Positions 9,849-18,238 of a stretch of 59,924 bases of DNA are shown one piece after another. The translations under genes were made by a program, and so were the position numbers. The notes under the pieces are model-generated. The model made no database searches. It saw nothing but the letters and a program-made list of their open reading frames with translations, and was not told where the DNA came from. Numbering within the stretch: position 1 is the stretch's first letter; each line of letters begins with the position of its first letter. The stretch comes from Helicobacter baculiformis (lineage in GTDB: Bacteria > Campylobacterota > Campylobacteria > Campylobacterales > Helicobacteraceae), in assembly GCF_900197685.1 (NCBI RefSeq), contig NZ_FZMF01000005.1, forward strand, positions 1 to 59,924. Direction: 5' to 3'.

Positions 9849-10547
9849 CTAGAAAACATACTGGTATCCCACATGCATGAGTGTTCCCCACCAAGAAATA
9901 TCTTTGTTGGTGATTGCTTTAAACTCAAGTTCCACGCGGTTATGCCCAAAGATACTAAAGGCGATCCCCGCATTGGCCATCATGCCAAAAAAAGCGTTGG
10001 TACTTGCTCCTTGCGTGATCACCCCCAGCCCCACTCCCAATAAAAAGCCCATCGAAAGGTAACGCTTTACTAAAGGCAGAGTAGGATCGATCATCAAATC
10101 CGCATTGATAGTTGCGCTCTGATAACCGATACGCCCGATATTGGCTTGTTTGGGAATCGCCCCGATGTATTGGATGTAAATCCTACGCCCTATGAAATTG
10201 GGGCGCATGGTTTTAGCAAAGAGCGAGGGGCGAAAAGTTTGGTAGCCAAAGCGCACGCCGATACTCCAAAGATAGTCCATACGCTTCCCCCGGATTGTAC
10301 CCTCTTGCATGGCGTGTTTGATCGCACTATTGTAGAAAAAACCTGTGCTAAGTCCCAGCAATAAGCCTGTTTTGCTTTCTGCATCCTTAATATCATCAAT
10401 CAGGAGAGCAATTTCTCTATCAGTGTATTTTTCGTAAAACTTAATGTATTTGTAGTATTTGGGGTCGAGCGTTTTGTAATCTATACTCCACAACATCTGC
10501 CCTGACAAAACCAAAGCAGACAGCCTAAGCGCCCCGCAGATCTGCAA
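9849..10547 (-). CDS. Helicobacter small outer membrane protein (tandem paralogue 3)
   Basis: Third of the tandem set and first transcribed. The start is uncertain: a TTG at 10547 lies six bases after AGGG, and another TTG lies two codons earlier at 10553. Either gives a signal peptide ending near LSGQMLWS. A Lys/Tyr/Asp-rich helical region follows, then strands with TGLLLGLSTGFFYNS, MGFLLGVGLGVI and HNRVELEFKAI, ending in VGYQYVF, a typical outer membrane C terminus. A possible -10 (TATGAT, reverse of 10577-10582) lies upstream, divergent from panB. Confidence 0.8.
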   Translation of the reverse strand: MQICGALRLSALVLSGQMLWSIDYKTLDPKYYKYIKFYEKYTDREIALLIDDIKDAESKTGLLLGLSTGFFYNSAIKHAMQEGTIRGKRMDYLWSIGVRFGYQTFRPSLFAKTMRPNFIGRRIYIQYIGAIPKQANIGRIGYQSATINADLMIDPTLPLVKRYLSMGFLLGVGLGVITQGASTNAFFGMMANAGIAFSIFGHNRVELEFKAITNKDISWWGTLMHVGYQYVF

Positions 10548-10618
10548 TACCAACCCTAGTGAAAGATTTTAATCTTATCATAGCATTTTAAAGGTAAAAT
10601 CTCTCAAAAAGTGTAGTC

Positions 10619-11425
10619 ATGAAAAAAATCACCTTAGATTCTCTGTATCGTAAAAAACACCCTAAAGAAGGCGCAAGTCCTAGCAAGATCAGCGCGATCA
10701 CCGCTTACGATGCGCTCTTTGCAAGCCTATTTGACCCCCATGTAGATCTGATTTTAGTGGGCGATAGCTTGAACATGAGTTTTGCGGGCAAACCGGATAC
10801 CTTGAGTGTGGGCATGGCAGAAATGCTCTATCACACTAAGGCGGTGTGTCGGGGTGTGCAACGTGCCTTTGTAGTAGCGGATATGCCCTATGGGAGCTAC
10901 ACCCATGAAAAACAAGCCCTCAAAAATGCTTTAAAATTCTACCAACAAACGCGTGCAGATGCGATCAAATTAGAGGGCGGACAGGCGCGTGCGCCCTTGA
11001 TTGCAAGATTGGTACAAGAAGGCGTGGCGGTGGTGGGGCATATAGGGTTGTTGCCCCAAAGTGTGCGCGCGGTGGGGGGCTATAAGATTGTGGGCAAAAC
11101 ACCCACAAGCGCGCGCCAACTTTTAGAAGACGCTTTGAGCGTGCAGGAAGCAGGGGCTAGCTTGGTGGTGTTAGAAGGCGTGGTCGCATCTGTGGCTACA
11201 GAGATTAGCCAACGCTTAAAGATCCCCACCATAGGCATAGGGAGCGGGGCGGGGTGTGATGGACAAATTTTAGTCTTTAGCGATCTGCTAGGACTATTCA
11301 AGGCGTTTAAACCTAAATTTGTGCGCACCTATTTAGAGGGGGGCACTCTCATAGAAGAGGCGTTGCAACGCTATGTCCAAGACATCCAAACAGGGCATTT
11401 CCCCTCTGAGCAAGAGAGTTACTAA
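10619..11425 (+). CDS. panB: 3-methyl-2-oxobutanoate hydroxymethyltransferase PanB
   Basis: First enzyme of pantothenate synthesis; transfers a hydroxymethyl group to ketoisovalerate. The 268 residues show the PanB marks: metal-binding [32 protein letters not shown] and [21 protein letters not shown] box at 10595-10600 could be the -10. The stop shares one base with the ruvB start (TAATG), so the two are translationally coupled although functionally unrelated. The same pair occurs in H. pylori. Confidence 0.96.
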   Translation: MKKITLDSLYRKKHPKEGASPSKISAITAYDALFASLFDPHVDLILVGDSLNMSFAGKPDTLSVGMAEMLYHTKAVCRGVQRAFVVADMPYGSYTHEKQALKNALKFYQQTRADAIKLEGGQARAPLIARLVQEGVAVVGHIGLLPQSVRAVGGYKIVGKTPTSARQLLEDALSVQEAGASLVVLEGVVASVATEISQRLKIPTIGIGSGAGCDGQILVFSDLLGLFKAFKPKFVRTYLEGGTLIEEALQRYVQDIQTGHFPSEQESY

Positions 11426-12423
11426 TGCAACGACTCGTCAATGTGGAGGCACTAGACCTAGAAGAGCAAGAATCTTTAAGCCTACGCCCTAGCTTGTGGG
11501 AGGACTATATCGGGCAAGAACAGATTAAAAAATTATTGCAAGTTTCTATTAGCGCCACACGCAAACGCCAAGACACCCTAGATCATGTGCTTTTCTTTGG
11601 ACCTCCGGGTTTGGGTAAAACCACTCTAGGCCATCTCATCGCTAAAGAGCTTAATGCCAATATCAAAGTTACCACCGCCCCCATGATTGAAAAGACCGGC
11701 GATTTAGCCGCCCTTTTAACCAATCTCAACCCTAAAGACATTCTCTTTATTGATGAAATCCACCGCTTGAGTCCGGCCATTGAAGAGGTGCTTTACCCGG
11801 CAATGGAGGATTTTAGGCTAGATATTATCATCGGCTCTAAAGCGGCTGCCCAGACCATTAAGATCGATCTAGCCCCTTTCACCCTCATAGGGGCGACCAC
11901 GCGCGCCGGGTTGCTCTCTAACCCCCTGCGCGAGCGCTTTGGCATGCATTTTCGCATGCAGTTTTACAGCATAGAAGAACTAAGCACCATCATCACGCGC
12001 GCGAGCGCGCGCTTGCAAAAGGACATTGAGCCCCAAGCCAGCATGGAGATCGCGCGCCGATCTAGGGGCACGCCCCGCATCGCGCTAAGACTGCTAAGAC
12101 GCGTGCGCGATTTTGCCGATCATGCCAATGAATCATGCATTTCTTTACAAACCACACTCTTTGCCCTAGAGGAATTGGGCGTGAACGCGCATGGTTTTGA
12201 CGCGCTGGATTTGCTCTATCTCAATCTCTTAGCCAATGCCAAAAACAAAGCCCTAGGGCTTAGTACCATTGCAGCCAGTTTGCATGAAGATGAAAGCACT
12301 ATTGAAGAGGTGATTGAGCCCTTTTTATTGGCTAATGGGTATTTGGAGCGCACGGCTAAGGGGCGTATCGCCACGCTCAAGACTTACGAAACGCTCAAAC
12401 TCAGCCGCCCCCGCTTGCTCTAA
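11425..12423 (+). CDS. ruvB: Holliday junction branch migration ATPase RuvB
   Basis: Hexameric AAA+ motor that drives branch migration with RuvA. The 332 residues carry Walker A GPPGLGKT, Walker B FIDEIHRL, sensor 1 GATTRAG, the arginine-finger region LRERFGMHF and sensor 2 [13 protein letters not shown]. The C-terminal winged helix ends with [17 protein letters not shown]. The ATG overlaps the panB stop. It is followed after about 60 bases by the tmRNA gene on the same strand. Confidence 0.97.
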   Translation: MQRLVNVEALDLEEQESLSLRPSLWEDYIGQEQIKKLLQVSISATRKRQDTLDHVLFFGPPGLGKTTLGHLIAKELNANIKVTTAPMIEKTGDLAALLTNLNPKDILFIDEIHRLSPAIEEVLYPAMEDFRLDIIIGSKAAAQTIKIDLAPFTLIGATTRAGLLSNPLRERFGMHFRMQFYSIEELSTIITRASARLQKDIEPQASMEIARRSRGTPRIALRLLRRVRDFADHANESCISLQTTLFALEELGVNAHGFDALDLLYLNLLANAKNKALGLSTIAASLHEDESTIEEVIEPFLLANGYLERTAKGRIATLKTYETLKLSRPRLL

Positions 12424-12453
12424 AAATTTAAAAAAATTGTAAGCATAGCATGC

Positions 12454-12459
12454 TATACT
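12454..12459 (+). promoter_or_regulatory. probable -10 box for ssrA
   Basis: TATACT lies about 30 bases before the mature 5' end of tmRNA. A short hairpin with a T run (12466-12487) between it and the mature end would be part of the precursor, or could be the ruvB terminator. No strong -35 is seen, as is common for Helicobacter housekeeping promoters. Confidence 0.5.
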
Positions 12460-12487
12460 GCACCACTTAGTTTTTGCTAAGTTTTTT

Positions 12488-12848
12488 GGGGCTGAACAGG
12501 ATTTCGACAAGGGTTGCATAGCGTGGGTTGCATGCCAAGTGTCTCTTGTAAAACGACACAAACAATAACCGTAAACAATCCTAATTACGCTCCTAACTAC
12601 GCTAAAGCTGCGTAGCGAGCTGGAAGTCGGCAGGGTTGCTGGTGTCCTGTTGGCATTCCATCATTGTTAGCCAGATGCCTTTAAAAAGTGCTCGTTTTTT
12701 AAAGTAAGATTTAGAGCTAGGGGTCTTTATTTGAGCTAGAGAGGTGGCTTAAGAAGAACCCGACAATTTGTTCACTTCTCTAAGCATGTAGATGCCCACG
12801 GACGGATGTGATTTTTGGACTGGGGTTCGATTCCCCACAGCTCCACCA
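12488..12848 (+). ncRNA. ssrA: transfer-messenger RNA (tmRNA)
   Basis: One-piece tmRNA of about 361 bases for rescue of stalled ribosomes. The 5' end GGGGCTG pairs with the 3' end CAGCTCC followed by ACCA, and the T arm reads GGGGTTCGATTCCCC. The tag reading frame is at 12571-12615 (GTA to TAG) and encodes VNNPNYAPNYAKAA. The H. pylori tag as I recall it is VNNTDYAPAYAKAA, so the core is kept with changes at three positions. GC-rich pseudoknot-like segments flank the tag. The CCA is encoded. Confidence 0.97.
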
Positions 12849-12890
12849 TTTTACAATGTTTCCCCATAGCAAGAAGGATTGAGTACGCCA

Positions 12891-13385
12891 ATGAGTCTGA
12901 AGCGATGTTTTATAGTGTCTGTTTTGTGGATGCTGACTACAGCGTCTTCACTGATGGGTATTGATGTCCATGCGCTCGCCAATGCAGAAGCCAAGAGTGC
13001 GGAATTGGCAACGCAATTGGTCAGTGCCAGCAACAAAATTTTAGAAGAGGCTATTGATAGAGGTAGAGATTATCGCGAAGTCAAAAAGCTCGATCATCTT
13101 TATCAAGAAGCCAAGGGGATTAAGCTCGTCGTTGCTCCCAATGCTGGCGCTCAGGAAGGTACAAAAAAAGAAGGACTTGAAGAGGCGTTTAAGAAGGCAC
13201 TAGAACGCCCTGTAGATTTAGATAAAGCATTAGATTTGGTGGATGCGCTGCAAAAAGAGCTTAAAGAGACTAAATGGAGCACAGATATAACTCCCGTGCT
13301 CACCCTTACAAATCAACTCCAAAACTCCCTGCACACCGCTATGGATCTGAAAGCCCAATGGCTCAACACCCGCAAGGCTAATTAA
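12891..13385 (+). CDS. small secreted alpha-helical protein, function unknown
   Basis: Not recognised. From the ATG at 12891 it has 164 residues: a signal peptide (MSLKRCFIVSVLWMLTT..SLMG) cleaved near residue 24, then an almost wholly helical, charged mature part with heptad-like Leu/Ala spacing and no cysteine. A TTG at 12879 would add four residues but leaves no room for a binding site; AAGGA at 12874-12878 suits the ATG (12-base spacing). It begins 42 bases after tmRNA and ends tail to tail with napD (4-base overlap of stops). Periplasmic or exported location is likely. Confidence 0.65.
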   Translation: MSLKRCFIVSVLWMLTTASSLMGIDVHALANAEAKSAELATQLVSASNKILEEAIDRGRDYREVKKLDHLYQEAKGIKLVVAPNAGAQEGTKKEGLEEAFKKALERPVDLDKALDLVDALQKELKETKWSTDITPVLTLTNQLQNSLHTAMDLKAQWLNTRKAN

Positions 13386-13714
13386 AGCCAATTATTAATA
13401 TCCCCACCATAACGCACCGCTTTAGCGTCTTGGGATTTTTCAATTTTCTCCAAACTGGCTTGGATATTGGGGGGGAGGGGGTTTTCATCTGAATAGCTAA
13501 AATGCATGTGCGCGCTCACCACCCCGGGGGCGTTTTCGATCTCTCTATTGGCGCACAATTCTGCTTGCACATCAGGAGCTTCGATCAAGGCGATGATCAC
13601 CCCTTTGTCTTGATCGAAAGCGGGCACCTCCACACACTCCAAAGCCTCAATCGTTTTTAAACTCTGCTCAAAACTCTCCGGTTGGACTTTGACAATCACA
13701 CTTGAAATATTCAT
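13382..13714 (-). CDS. napD: NapD-like chaperone of periplasmic nitrate reductase
   Basis: Cytoplasmic chaperone that binds the twin-arginine signal of NapA. The 110 residues begin MNISSVIVKVQPESF, the ferredoxin-like fold start typical of NapD (strand with S-V-V), and contain PGVVSAHMHFSYSDE, close to the conserved second strand region ending in H-SY. The ATG overlaps the napF stop by 4 bases. It is the last gene of an xth-napF-napD run. None of napA, napG, napH or napB is in the window, so the reductase must be elsewhere if present. Confidence 0.85.
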   Translation of the reverse strand: MNISSVIVKVQPESFEQSLKTIEALECVEVPAFDQDKGVIIALIEAPDVQAELCANREIENAPGVVSAHMHFSYSDENPLPPNIQASLEKIEKSQDAKAVRYGGDINNWL

Positions 13715-14193
13715 GTTTTCCTTTCTACAAACAAGATAGCCTGACTAGGGCACACGGGTGCACACATGCCACAGCCCGTACAGGAGGCATGAATGTGGGG
13801 GAAAAACATGCCCTCAAAGCTAATGGCGTTGTAGGGGCATGTGTCCTTGCACGCAAAGCACACCACACCTTGATAACTCAAACAGGTTTGCGAATCAATG
13901 AGTGCCCACGCCCCTATGACACTAGAGTGCTCCCTTTCTAACACCCCTGCGTGCTCTTGAGCACACACCTGCGCGCATTCCCCACAAAAGGTACACCCGC
14001 GCTCTTTAAAATCCAAATAAGGGTGTGTCGCCTCTTTTTTGACAATGATATGTTCAGGACAGGCTGAAACGCACCCCCCCACACAATCTAGGCACCCTTG
14101 CGCCCTTTGGGGGTTGAAATAGGGCAGGGGGATCACAAAAGCTTTAGGCTTTAAGCCCTTGAAAATCTCTCTAAAGGGTTTTTTGGGATTCAT
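13711..14193 (-). CDS. napF: NapF-like polyferredoxin
   Basis: Cytoplasmic iron-sulfur protein linked to nitrate reductase assembly or electron supply. The 160 residues carry four Cys clusters: CLDC..C...CP (about residue 34), CTFCGECAQVC (about 69), CFACKDTCP with a preceding Cys (about 111) and CTGCGMCAPVCP (about 138). The order and length fit NapF better than a simple 2[4Fe-4S] ferredoxin. The first cluster has a variant spacing (CVGGCVSACP). It overlaps xth upstream by 23 bases and napD by 4, so all three are probably cotranscribed. Confidence 0.83.
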   Translation of the reverse strand: MNPKKPFREIFKGLKPKAFVIPLPYFNPQRAQGCLDCVGGCVSACPEHIIVKKEATHPYLDFKERGCTFCGECAQVCAQEHAGVLEREHSSVIGAWALIDSQTCLSYQGVVCFACKDTCPYNAISFEGMFFPHIHASCTGCGMCAPVCPSQAILFVERKT

Positions 14194-14950
14194 TGGGTAC
14201 GCTTATTTCTAAACTAACAGGACAATGATCGCTACCTAAAACATGGGCGTGAATCTGCGCATCAGCGAGCTGATTTTGCAAGTTCTGAGAGACCAAGAAA
14301 TAATCAATACGCCAACCGATATTGCGCGCTCGAGCTTGACTCATATAGCTCCACCATGTGTACACTTCTGTTTGGTTGGGGTAAAAATGGCGGTAGGTGT
14401 CCAAAAATCCCAGTTGGAGTAATTGTCTAAAGGCATCGCGCTCGGGATCGCTAAAGCCCGCGTTATAGCGGTTACTCTGCGGGTTGGTCAAATCGATCTC
14501 ATTGTGGGCGACATTCAAATCCCCGCACACAACCACCCCCTTATGCCTTGCCAAATTCTGCAAAAAATCCCTAAACGCGCTCTCCCACTGCAGGCGATAA
14601 GGCAGGCGCAATAGCCCCCTTTGCGAATTAGGCGTATAGACATTGACCAAGTAAAAGTTCTCATACTCACAAGTGATCACGCGCCCCTCGTTGTCATGCT
14701 CTTCTAGCCCCAATCCATAGCGCACGCTCAAAGGCGCGTTTTTGCTCAAGGTCAACACCCCGCTATAGCCCTTCTTCTGTGCGCTATTCCAAAAAGCATG
14801 GTAGTTTTCAAAGGCAAAATCCGCCTGCTCAGGTTGCATTTTAGTCTCTTGCACACAAAAAATATCAGCCTCGCTCGCTAGCAAAAACTCTTTAAAACCC
14901 TTTTGCATGCATGCGCGCAAGCCATTGACATTCCACGAAATTAAGCGCAT
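14171..14950 (-). CDS. xth: exodeoxyribonuclease III / AP endonuclease
   Basis: Mg-dependent DNA repair enzyme of the exonuclease-endonuclease-phosphatase fold, acting at abasic sites. Active-site motifs are all visible: SWNVNGLRAC at the start, FCVQETKMQ (metal Glu), NVYTPN, VCGDLNVAHNEIDL, and the final GSDHCPVSLE. The 259 residues match the family length. The gene begins right next to tRNA-Phe, which is on the opposite strand, and runs into napF with a 23-base overlap. Confidence 0.96.
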   Translation of the reverse strand: MRLISWNVNGLRACMQKGFKEFLLASEADIFCVQETKMQPEQADFAFENYHAFWNSAQKKGYSGVLTLSKNAPLSVRYGLGLEEHDNEGRVITCEYENFYLVNVYTPNSQRGLLRLPYRLQWESAFRDFLQNLARHKGVVVCGDLNVAHNEIDLTNPQSNRYNAGFSDPERDAFRQLLQLGFLDTYRHFYPNQTEVYTWWSYMSQARARNIGWRIDYFLVSQNLQNQLADAQIHAHVLGSDHCPVSLEISVPNESQKTL

Positions 14951-15007
14951 CTAACACCTTTTAAAGCGATTATAACACTTTAAGTTAAATTTTAGGGACT
15001 TATGTAG

Positions 15008-15013
15008 TATAAT
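15008..15013 (+). promoter_or_regulatory. -10 box of tRNA-Phe
   Basis: A perfect TATAAT, ten bases before the mature tRNA 5' end, in an AT-rich stretch between the divergent xth gene and tRNA-Phe. Confidence 0.7.
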
Positions 15014-15022
15014 TGCGCTTTT

Positions 15023-15098
15023 GGCTTGATAGCTCAGTCGGTAGAGCAGAAGACTGAAAATCTTCGTGTCGGTGGTTCGATTCCGCCTCAAGCCACCA
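15023..15098 (+). tRNA. tRNA-Phe (GAA)
   Basis: 76 bases with a full cloverleaf: acceptor GGCTTGA pairs with TCAAGCC, the D arm contains GCTC...GAGC, anticodon stem GAAGA/TCTTC, anticodon GAA at 15056-15058, T loop TTCGATT. A-CCA is encoded at the 3' end. Confidence 0.98.
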
Positions 15099-15099
15099 T

Positions 15100-15858
15100 C
15101 TAATCTATAAAATCCCAAAAAAGTTTTAGAATTGTCGCCCCCACCACGCATAAAAAGACTCGGCGGATAAACTTGACTTCTTTAGCCATCACCAAATTAG
15201 AGCCCACCCATGCCCCTAACATCTGCCCTGCCCCCATCAAGAGCCCCACAGACCAAATTACCTCCCCCCCCATTAAAAACACGCTCAGGCTCACAATATT
15301 GCTGGTGAAGTTGAACACTTTTGTGCGCGCGGTGGCTTTTTTCATGTTCAGCCCTAAGAGCGCGACCATGGCAAAAGTCCAAAACGAACCCGTACCCGGT
15401 CCAAAAAAGCCGTCATAAAACCCCAATCCTAACCCAAAAATGCCATAGAAAAGGGCGGGTTTGACCCTAGGATGGCTATCCCCTTCCCCCACTTTGGGAG
15501 CTAGCAAGGTGTAAATAAAGATCAAAGATAAGAAAATAGGGATGAGTACGCGCAACATGTCCGCCTTGAGCCATAAAATCAAGGTCGTACCCAACGCCGC
15601 GCCCACCACCACACACCCCACCCCAAAGGCGACTTCTCTTAGAGGCACCATGCCCTTTAAGCAGAAATTCAGCGCGGCGGTGAAGCTCCCAAAACTGCTT
15701 TGTAATTTATTGGTGGCTAGCACCATGTGGGGGGGGATTCCTAATGCCATCAAGGTGGGCACGGTGATAAGCCCCCCACCCCCAGCAATCGAATCCACCA
15801 GCCCCGCGCTGAATGCCGCCACAAAAAAGATCCCATAAACATACCATTCTAACTCCAT
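15100..15858 (-). CDS. TSUP (TauE/SafE-type) membrane permease
   Basis: Inner membrane protein of the sulfite/sulfur-compound exporter superfamily; the substrate is unknown. The 252 residues contain the family signature DSIAGGGGLITVPTL near residue 23, ATNKLQSSFGS, and in the second half FYDGFFGPGTGSFWTF, the repeat of the first motif. About eight membrane segments are visible. The ATG at 15858 has GAGGAG seven bases upstream; a start eight codons earlier has no such site. It stands alone, tail to tail with tRNA-Phe. Confidence 0.88.
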   Translation of the reverse strand: MELEWYVYGIFFVAAFSAGLVDSIAGGGGLITVPTLMALGIPPHMVLATNKLQSSFGSFTAALNFCLKGMVPLREVAFGVGCVVVGAALGTTLILWLKADMLRVLIPIFLSLIFIYTLLAPKVGEGDSHPRVKPALFYGIFGLGLGFYDGFFGPGTGSFWTFAMVALLGLNMKKATARTKVFNFTSNIVSLSVFLMGGEVIWSVGLLMGAGQMLGAWVGSNLVMAKEVKFIRRVFLCVVGATILKLFWDFID

Positions 15859-15934
15859 CGCACACTCCTCATCAATTCGCATCCATTATAACAAAGCTAC
15901 ATTTTAGGTTTATATCGCTAGAATTCGATCCCCC

Positions 15935-15962
15935 AAGCTCCTATGGTTGGAGCTTTGGTTTT
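15935..15962 (+). terminator. hairpin with T-rich tail before the YafQ-like gene
   Basis: AAGCTCC (15935-15941) and GGAGCTT (15949-15955) form a 7-bp stem, extendable by two more pairs across a bulge, followed by TGGTTTTAT. No plus-strand gene precedes it, so it may be a leader hairpin of the toxin mRNA or a relic of a lost gene rather than a working terminator. Confidence 0.5.
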
Positions 15963-16034
15963 ATCTCGGGTTAAAGGAGTATCTTTTTGGACCTTAGTTT
16001 GCAAGCACTTTTTAACGCAAGAAAGGATACTAAC

Positions 16035-16334
16035 ATGCGTTCACAATATCGTTTGGTTTTGCTAAAGCTTATGGAAATGGGATGTCGCGTTTCTAGTTCT
16101 TTTAAACGTGCCCTTAAAAAACTGAGTAATAATGACCTATTTGAGCTACTATCTACAATCTGTATTCTACAATCGCAAAGAGTAATCCCTATTAAATATG
16201 CCAATCATAGAGTGAAAGGCAATCTAAGTTATCAAGATTGTCATGTAAAACCTGATTTAGTATTGATTTATCGCTCGATGGGCGCGTCTTTAGAATTAGC
16301 GCGCTTGGGCAAGCATAATAAAGTGTTCAAATAA
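16035..16334 (+). CDS. YafQ-like mRNA interferase toxin (RelE/ParE superfamily), no visible antitoxin
   Basis: Likely ribosome-dependent mRNA endonuclease. The last 50 residues match the YafQ pattern: NHRVKGNLSYQDCHVKPDL, LVLIYRSMG, then LARLGKHNKVF. This includes the DCH..PD, the Arg and the final H..xF that are conserved and partly catalytic in the family. The ATG at 16035 has GAAAGGA seven bases upstream and gives 99 residues. A TTG at 15987, also with an excellent AAAGGAG site, would add 16 residues. The antitoxin gene that normally precedes YafQ is absent. The gene is followed tail to tail by dxr after 14 bases. Confidence 0.78.
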   Translation: MRSQYRLVLLKLMEMGCRVSSSFKRALKKLSNNDLFELLSTICILQSQRVIPIKYANHRVKGNLSYQDCHVKPDLVLIYRSMGASLELARLGKHNKVFK

Positions 16335-16348
16335 TTTCTAATATTACT

Positions 16349-17467
16349 CTACACCGCTATAGACGCGCGTACCTGCGCGTCTAGGTGATAAATATCCTCC
16401 AAATGAGAAAGCCCCCTACACGCGCTCTCAAAGCGCGCTAGGCTTTGTTCTACTACTTGGACAATCTGCCCAAAGGCAATTTTGCCCTCTATAAAGGCTT
16501 GGCAGGCTGCCTCCGCGCTCGCATTCAACACCACACCTAATTTTGGGTTCTGCAATAGGGTGTCCTTTAAAGCCCATAGGGGGTATTTGCGCGTGTCTAT
16601 GGGCTCAAAGCGCAAGGGGGGCAGGGCGCATAAATCTAGGGGGGCAATGCTGGCAAGCTTGGGGGCAAGCTTGGGGGCTAGGGCATGGGCGATGGGGAGC
16701 TTCATATCCGGGGTGGCTAGCTGGGCGTGCAGGCTTTGATCCTTAAAGCGCACGAGGGCGTGCACGCTAGAAGTGCGCTCAATATAGGCATCAATGGCGC
16801 TAATACCAAAGAGCCAACGCGTTTCTAGCACTTCAAAGAGCTTATTGAGCATGTTAGCCGCGTTGATGGTGATGTGCATGCCCATGCTCCAATTAGGGTG
16901 TTTGAGGACTTTTTCTAGGCTTTGATGGGGGATTTGCTCAGGGTCTAGATCGCGCAACGCGCCCCCACTCGCGCCCAAATATAAAGTTTGCACCTCTGAT
17001 ATAGAGCGTTGTTTGAGCAAACTCCACAGCCCGAAGTGTTCGCTATCAATGGGGATCATGTTCTGGGTGGGCAAGAGCCAGCCCGCCACGACTAAGGATT
17101 CTTTATTTGCTAAGGCTAGGGTTTTGCCTTGTTGCAAGGTGCTTAGGGTGGGCTGCAAGCCGGCAAACCCACTTAAGGCATTGAGCACTAGATGAGAGCA
17201 GCAAGCACCCAACATCTCCTCTAGCCCATGTGTGCCTTGAAACAACACCACCTCTTTAGGCAAAGCCTGCACGAACGCACGGCTAGGCTGGGGCAGAAAG
17301 ACTTTTTGGGGCTTGTGGGCGTGGATTTGTTGCAATAACAGCTCTTCATTGCGCCCGGCACTCAAGGCTTCTAGGCGCACCCCTAATAATTGCGCCACTT
17401 CTAGGGCTTGTGTCCCAATTGAGCCCGTGCTCCCTAAAATCACCACCGCCTCAGACAAAGAAGACAT
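16349..17467 (-). CDS. dxr: 1-deoxy-D-xylulose 5-phosphate reductoisomerase
   Basis: Second step of the MEP isoprenoid pathway, NADPH dependent. Motifs: ILGSTGSIGTQALEVA (nucleotide binding) at the N terminus, ALANKESLVVAG, PIDSEHFGLW, LGASGGALRDL and WSMGMHITINAANMLNKLFEV with metal and substrate residues. The ATG at 17467 is adjacent to GGAG, which is too close; a TTG at 17458 has better spacing and would shorten the protein by three residues. It overlaps the end of cdsA, the usual cdsA-dxr order. Confidence 0.96.
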   Translation of the reverse strand: MSSLSEAVVILGSTGSIGTQALEVAQLLGVRLEALSAGRNEELLLQQIHAHKPQKVFLPQPSRAFVQALPKEVVLFQGTHGLEEMLGACCSHLVLNALSGFAGLQPTLSTLQQGKTLALANKESLVVAGWLLPTQNMIPIDSEHFGLWSLLKQRSISEVQTLYLGASGGALRDLDPEQIPHQSLEKVLKHPNWSMGMHITINAANMLNKLFEVLETRWLFGISAIDAYIERTSSVHALVRFKDQSLHAQLATPDMKLPIAHALAPKLAPKLASIAPLDLCALPPLRFEPIDTRKYPLWALKDTLLQNPKLGVVLNASAEAACQAFIEGKIAFGQIVQVVEQSLARFESACRGLSHLEDIYHLDAQVRASIAV

Positions 17468-18236
17468 CTCCAAAAAATAACAAGAAGTGCAAGCTCACCC
17501 CCCCAAACAACATGGCATCTAGGCGATCCAAGATTCCCCCATGCCCGGGCAAGCACGCCCCGCTGTCTTTGACCTCCGCCCTGCGCTTGAGATAACTCTC
17601 ATACAAATCTCCTAAAATCGCGCTCAACGCCACGATCACGCTCACCCCCAACGCCCACACAAAACCCACACTCCACATGCCCACCAATCCCCCCAACAGG
17701 CTAGAAAGGGCTAGACCAATCAAAGAGCCCTCTAGGGTTTTTTTGGGCGAAGTGGGACTTAGGGGGATTTTGCCCACCAATCTCCCCCCAAAATACGCCC
17801 CCACATCAGCCACCACCACGATCACCACCAGCCACACCACCCCGCGTACGCCAAAATCCTTAAACAGCGCCAAGAGGATCACAAAGGGCAGAGTGGGGTA
17901 AATGAGGGGCAGGACCTGCGCAATATTCTTTGCTCTGAAGGCTAAGACCCCGGCAAAAAACATCCCCACAAACAACGCGCTTTCAACGGGACGCGGGCTA
18001 ATGTAAGCAAGCCCCCACACCACTAAAGCCAATCCATAGTGCCAAAACGAAAAACTAAGAGCATGGGTTTTTTCATAGAGTTTTAAAGCCTCATGAAAAC
18101 CTAGCAAATACGCCACGCCCAGCACCGCCCACACAAAACGCACATCATTAAAAGCCAGCACAACTCCCACCAAGACAACTAAAACTAGCCCCGTGATGTA
18201 GCGCGTTTTCTCCCCCTTCAACTTAGAGAAGTCCAT
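17451..18236 (-). CDS. cdsA: phosphatidate cytidylyltransferase CdsA
   Basis: Inner membrane enzyme making CDP-diacylglycerol for phospholipid synthesis. About eight hydrophobic segments are visible. The signature lies in the C-terminal half: DVGAYFGGRL, LSPTSPKKTLEGS, then VKDSGACLPGHGGILDRLDA. The 261 residues match the family. It overlaps dxr downstream and starts 2 bases after the dicarboxylate carrier gene, so the three probably form one transcript. Confidence 0.96.
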   Translation of the reverse strand: MDFSKLKGEKTRYITGLVLVVLVGVVLAFNDVRFVWAVLGVAYLLGFHEALKLYEKTHALSFSFWHYGLALVVWGLAYISPRPVESALFVGMFFAGVLAFRAKNIAQVLPLIYPTLPFVILLALFKDFGVRGVVWLVVIVVVADVGAYFGGRLVGKIPLSPTSPKKTLEGSLIGLALSSLLGGLVGMWSVGFVWALGVSVIVALSAILGDLYESYLKRRAEVKDSGACLPGHGGILDRLDAMLFGGVSLHFLLFFGDVFFV

Positions 18237-18238
18237 TT

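Noticed and set aside
9844-9973. N-terminal extension of the second tandem outer membrane protein to 9973
   Set aside because: It would overlap the neighbouring gene by over 100 bases and hides a good signal peptide starting at 9844.
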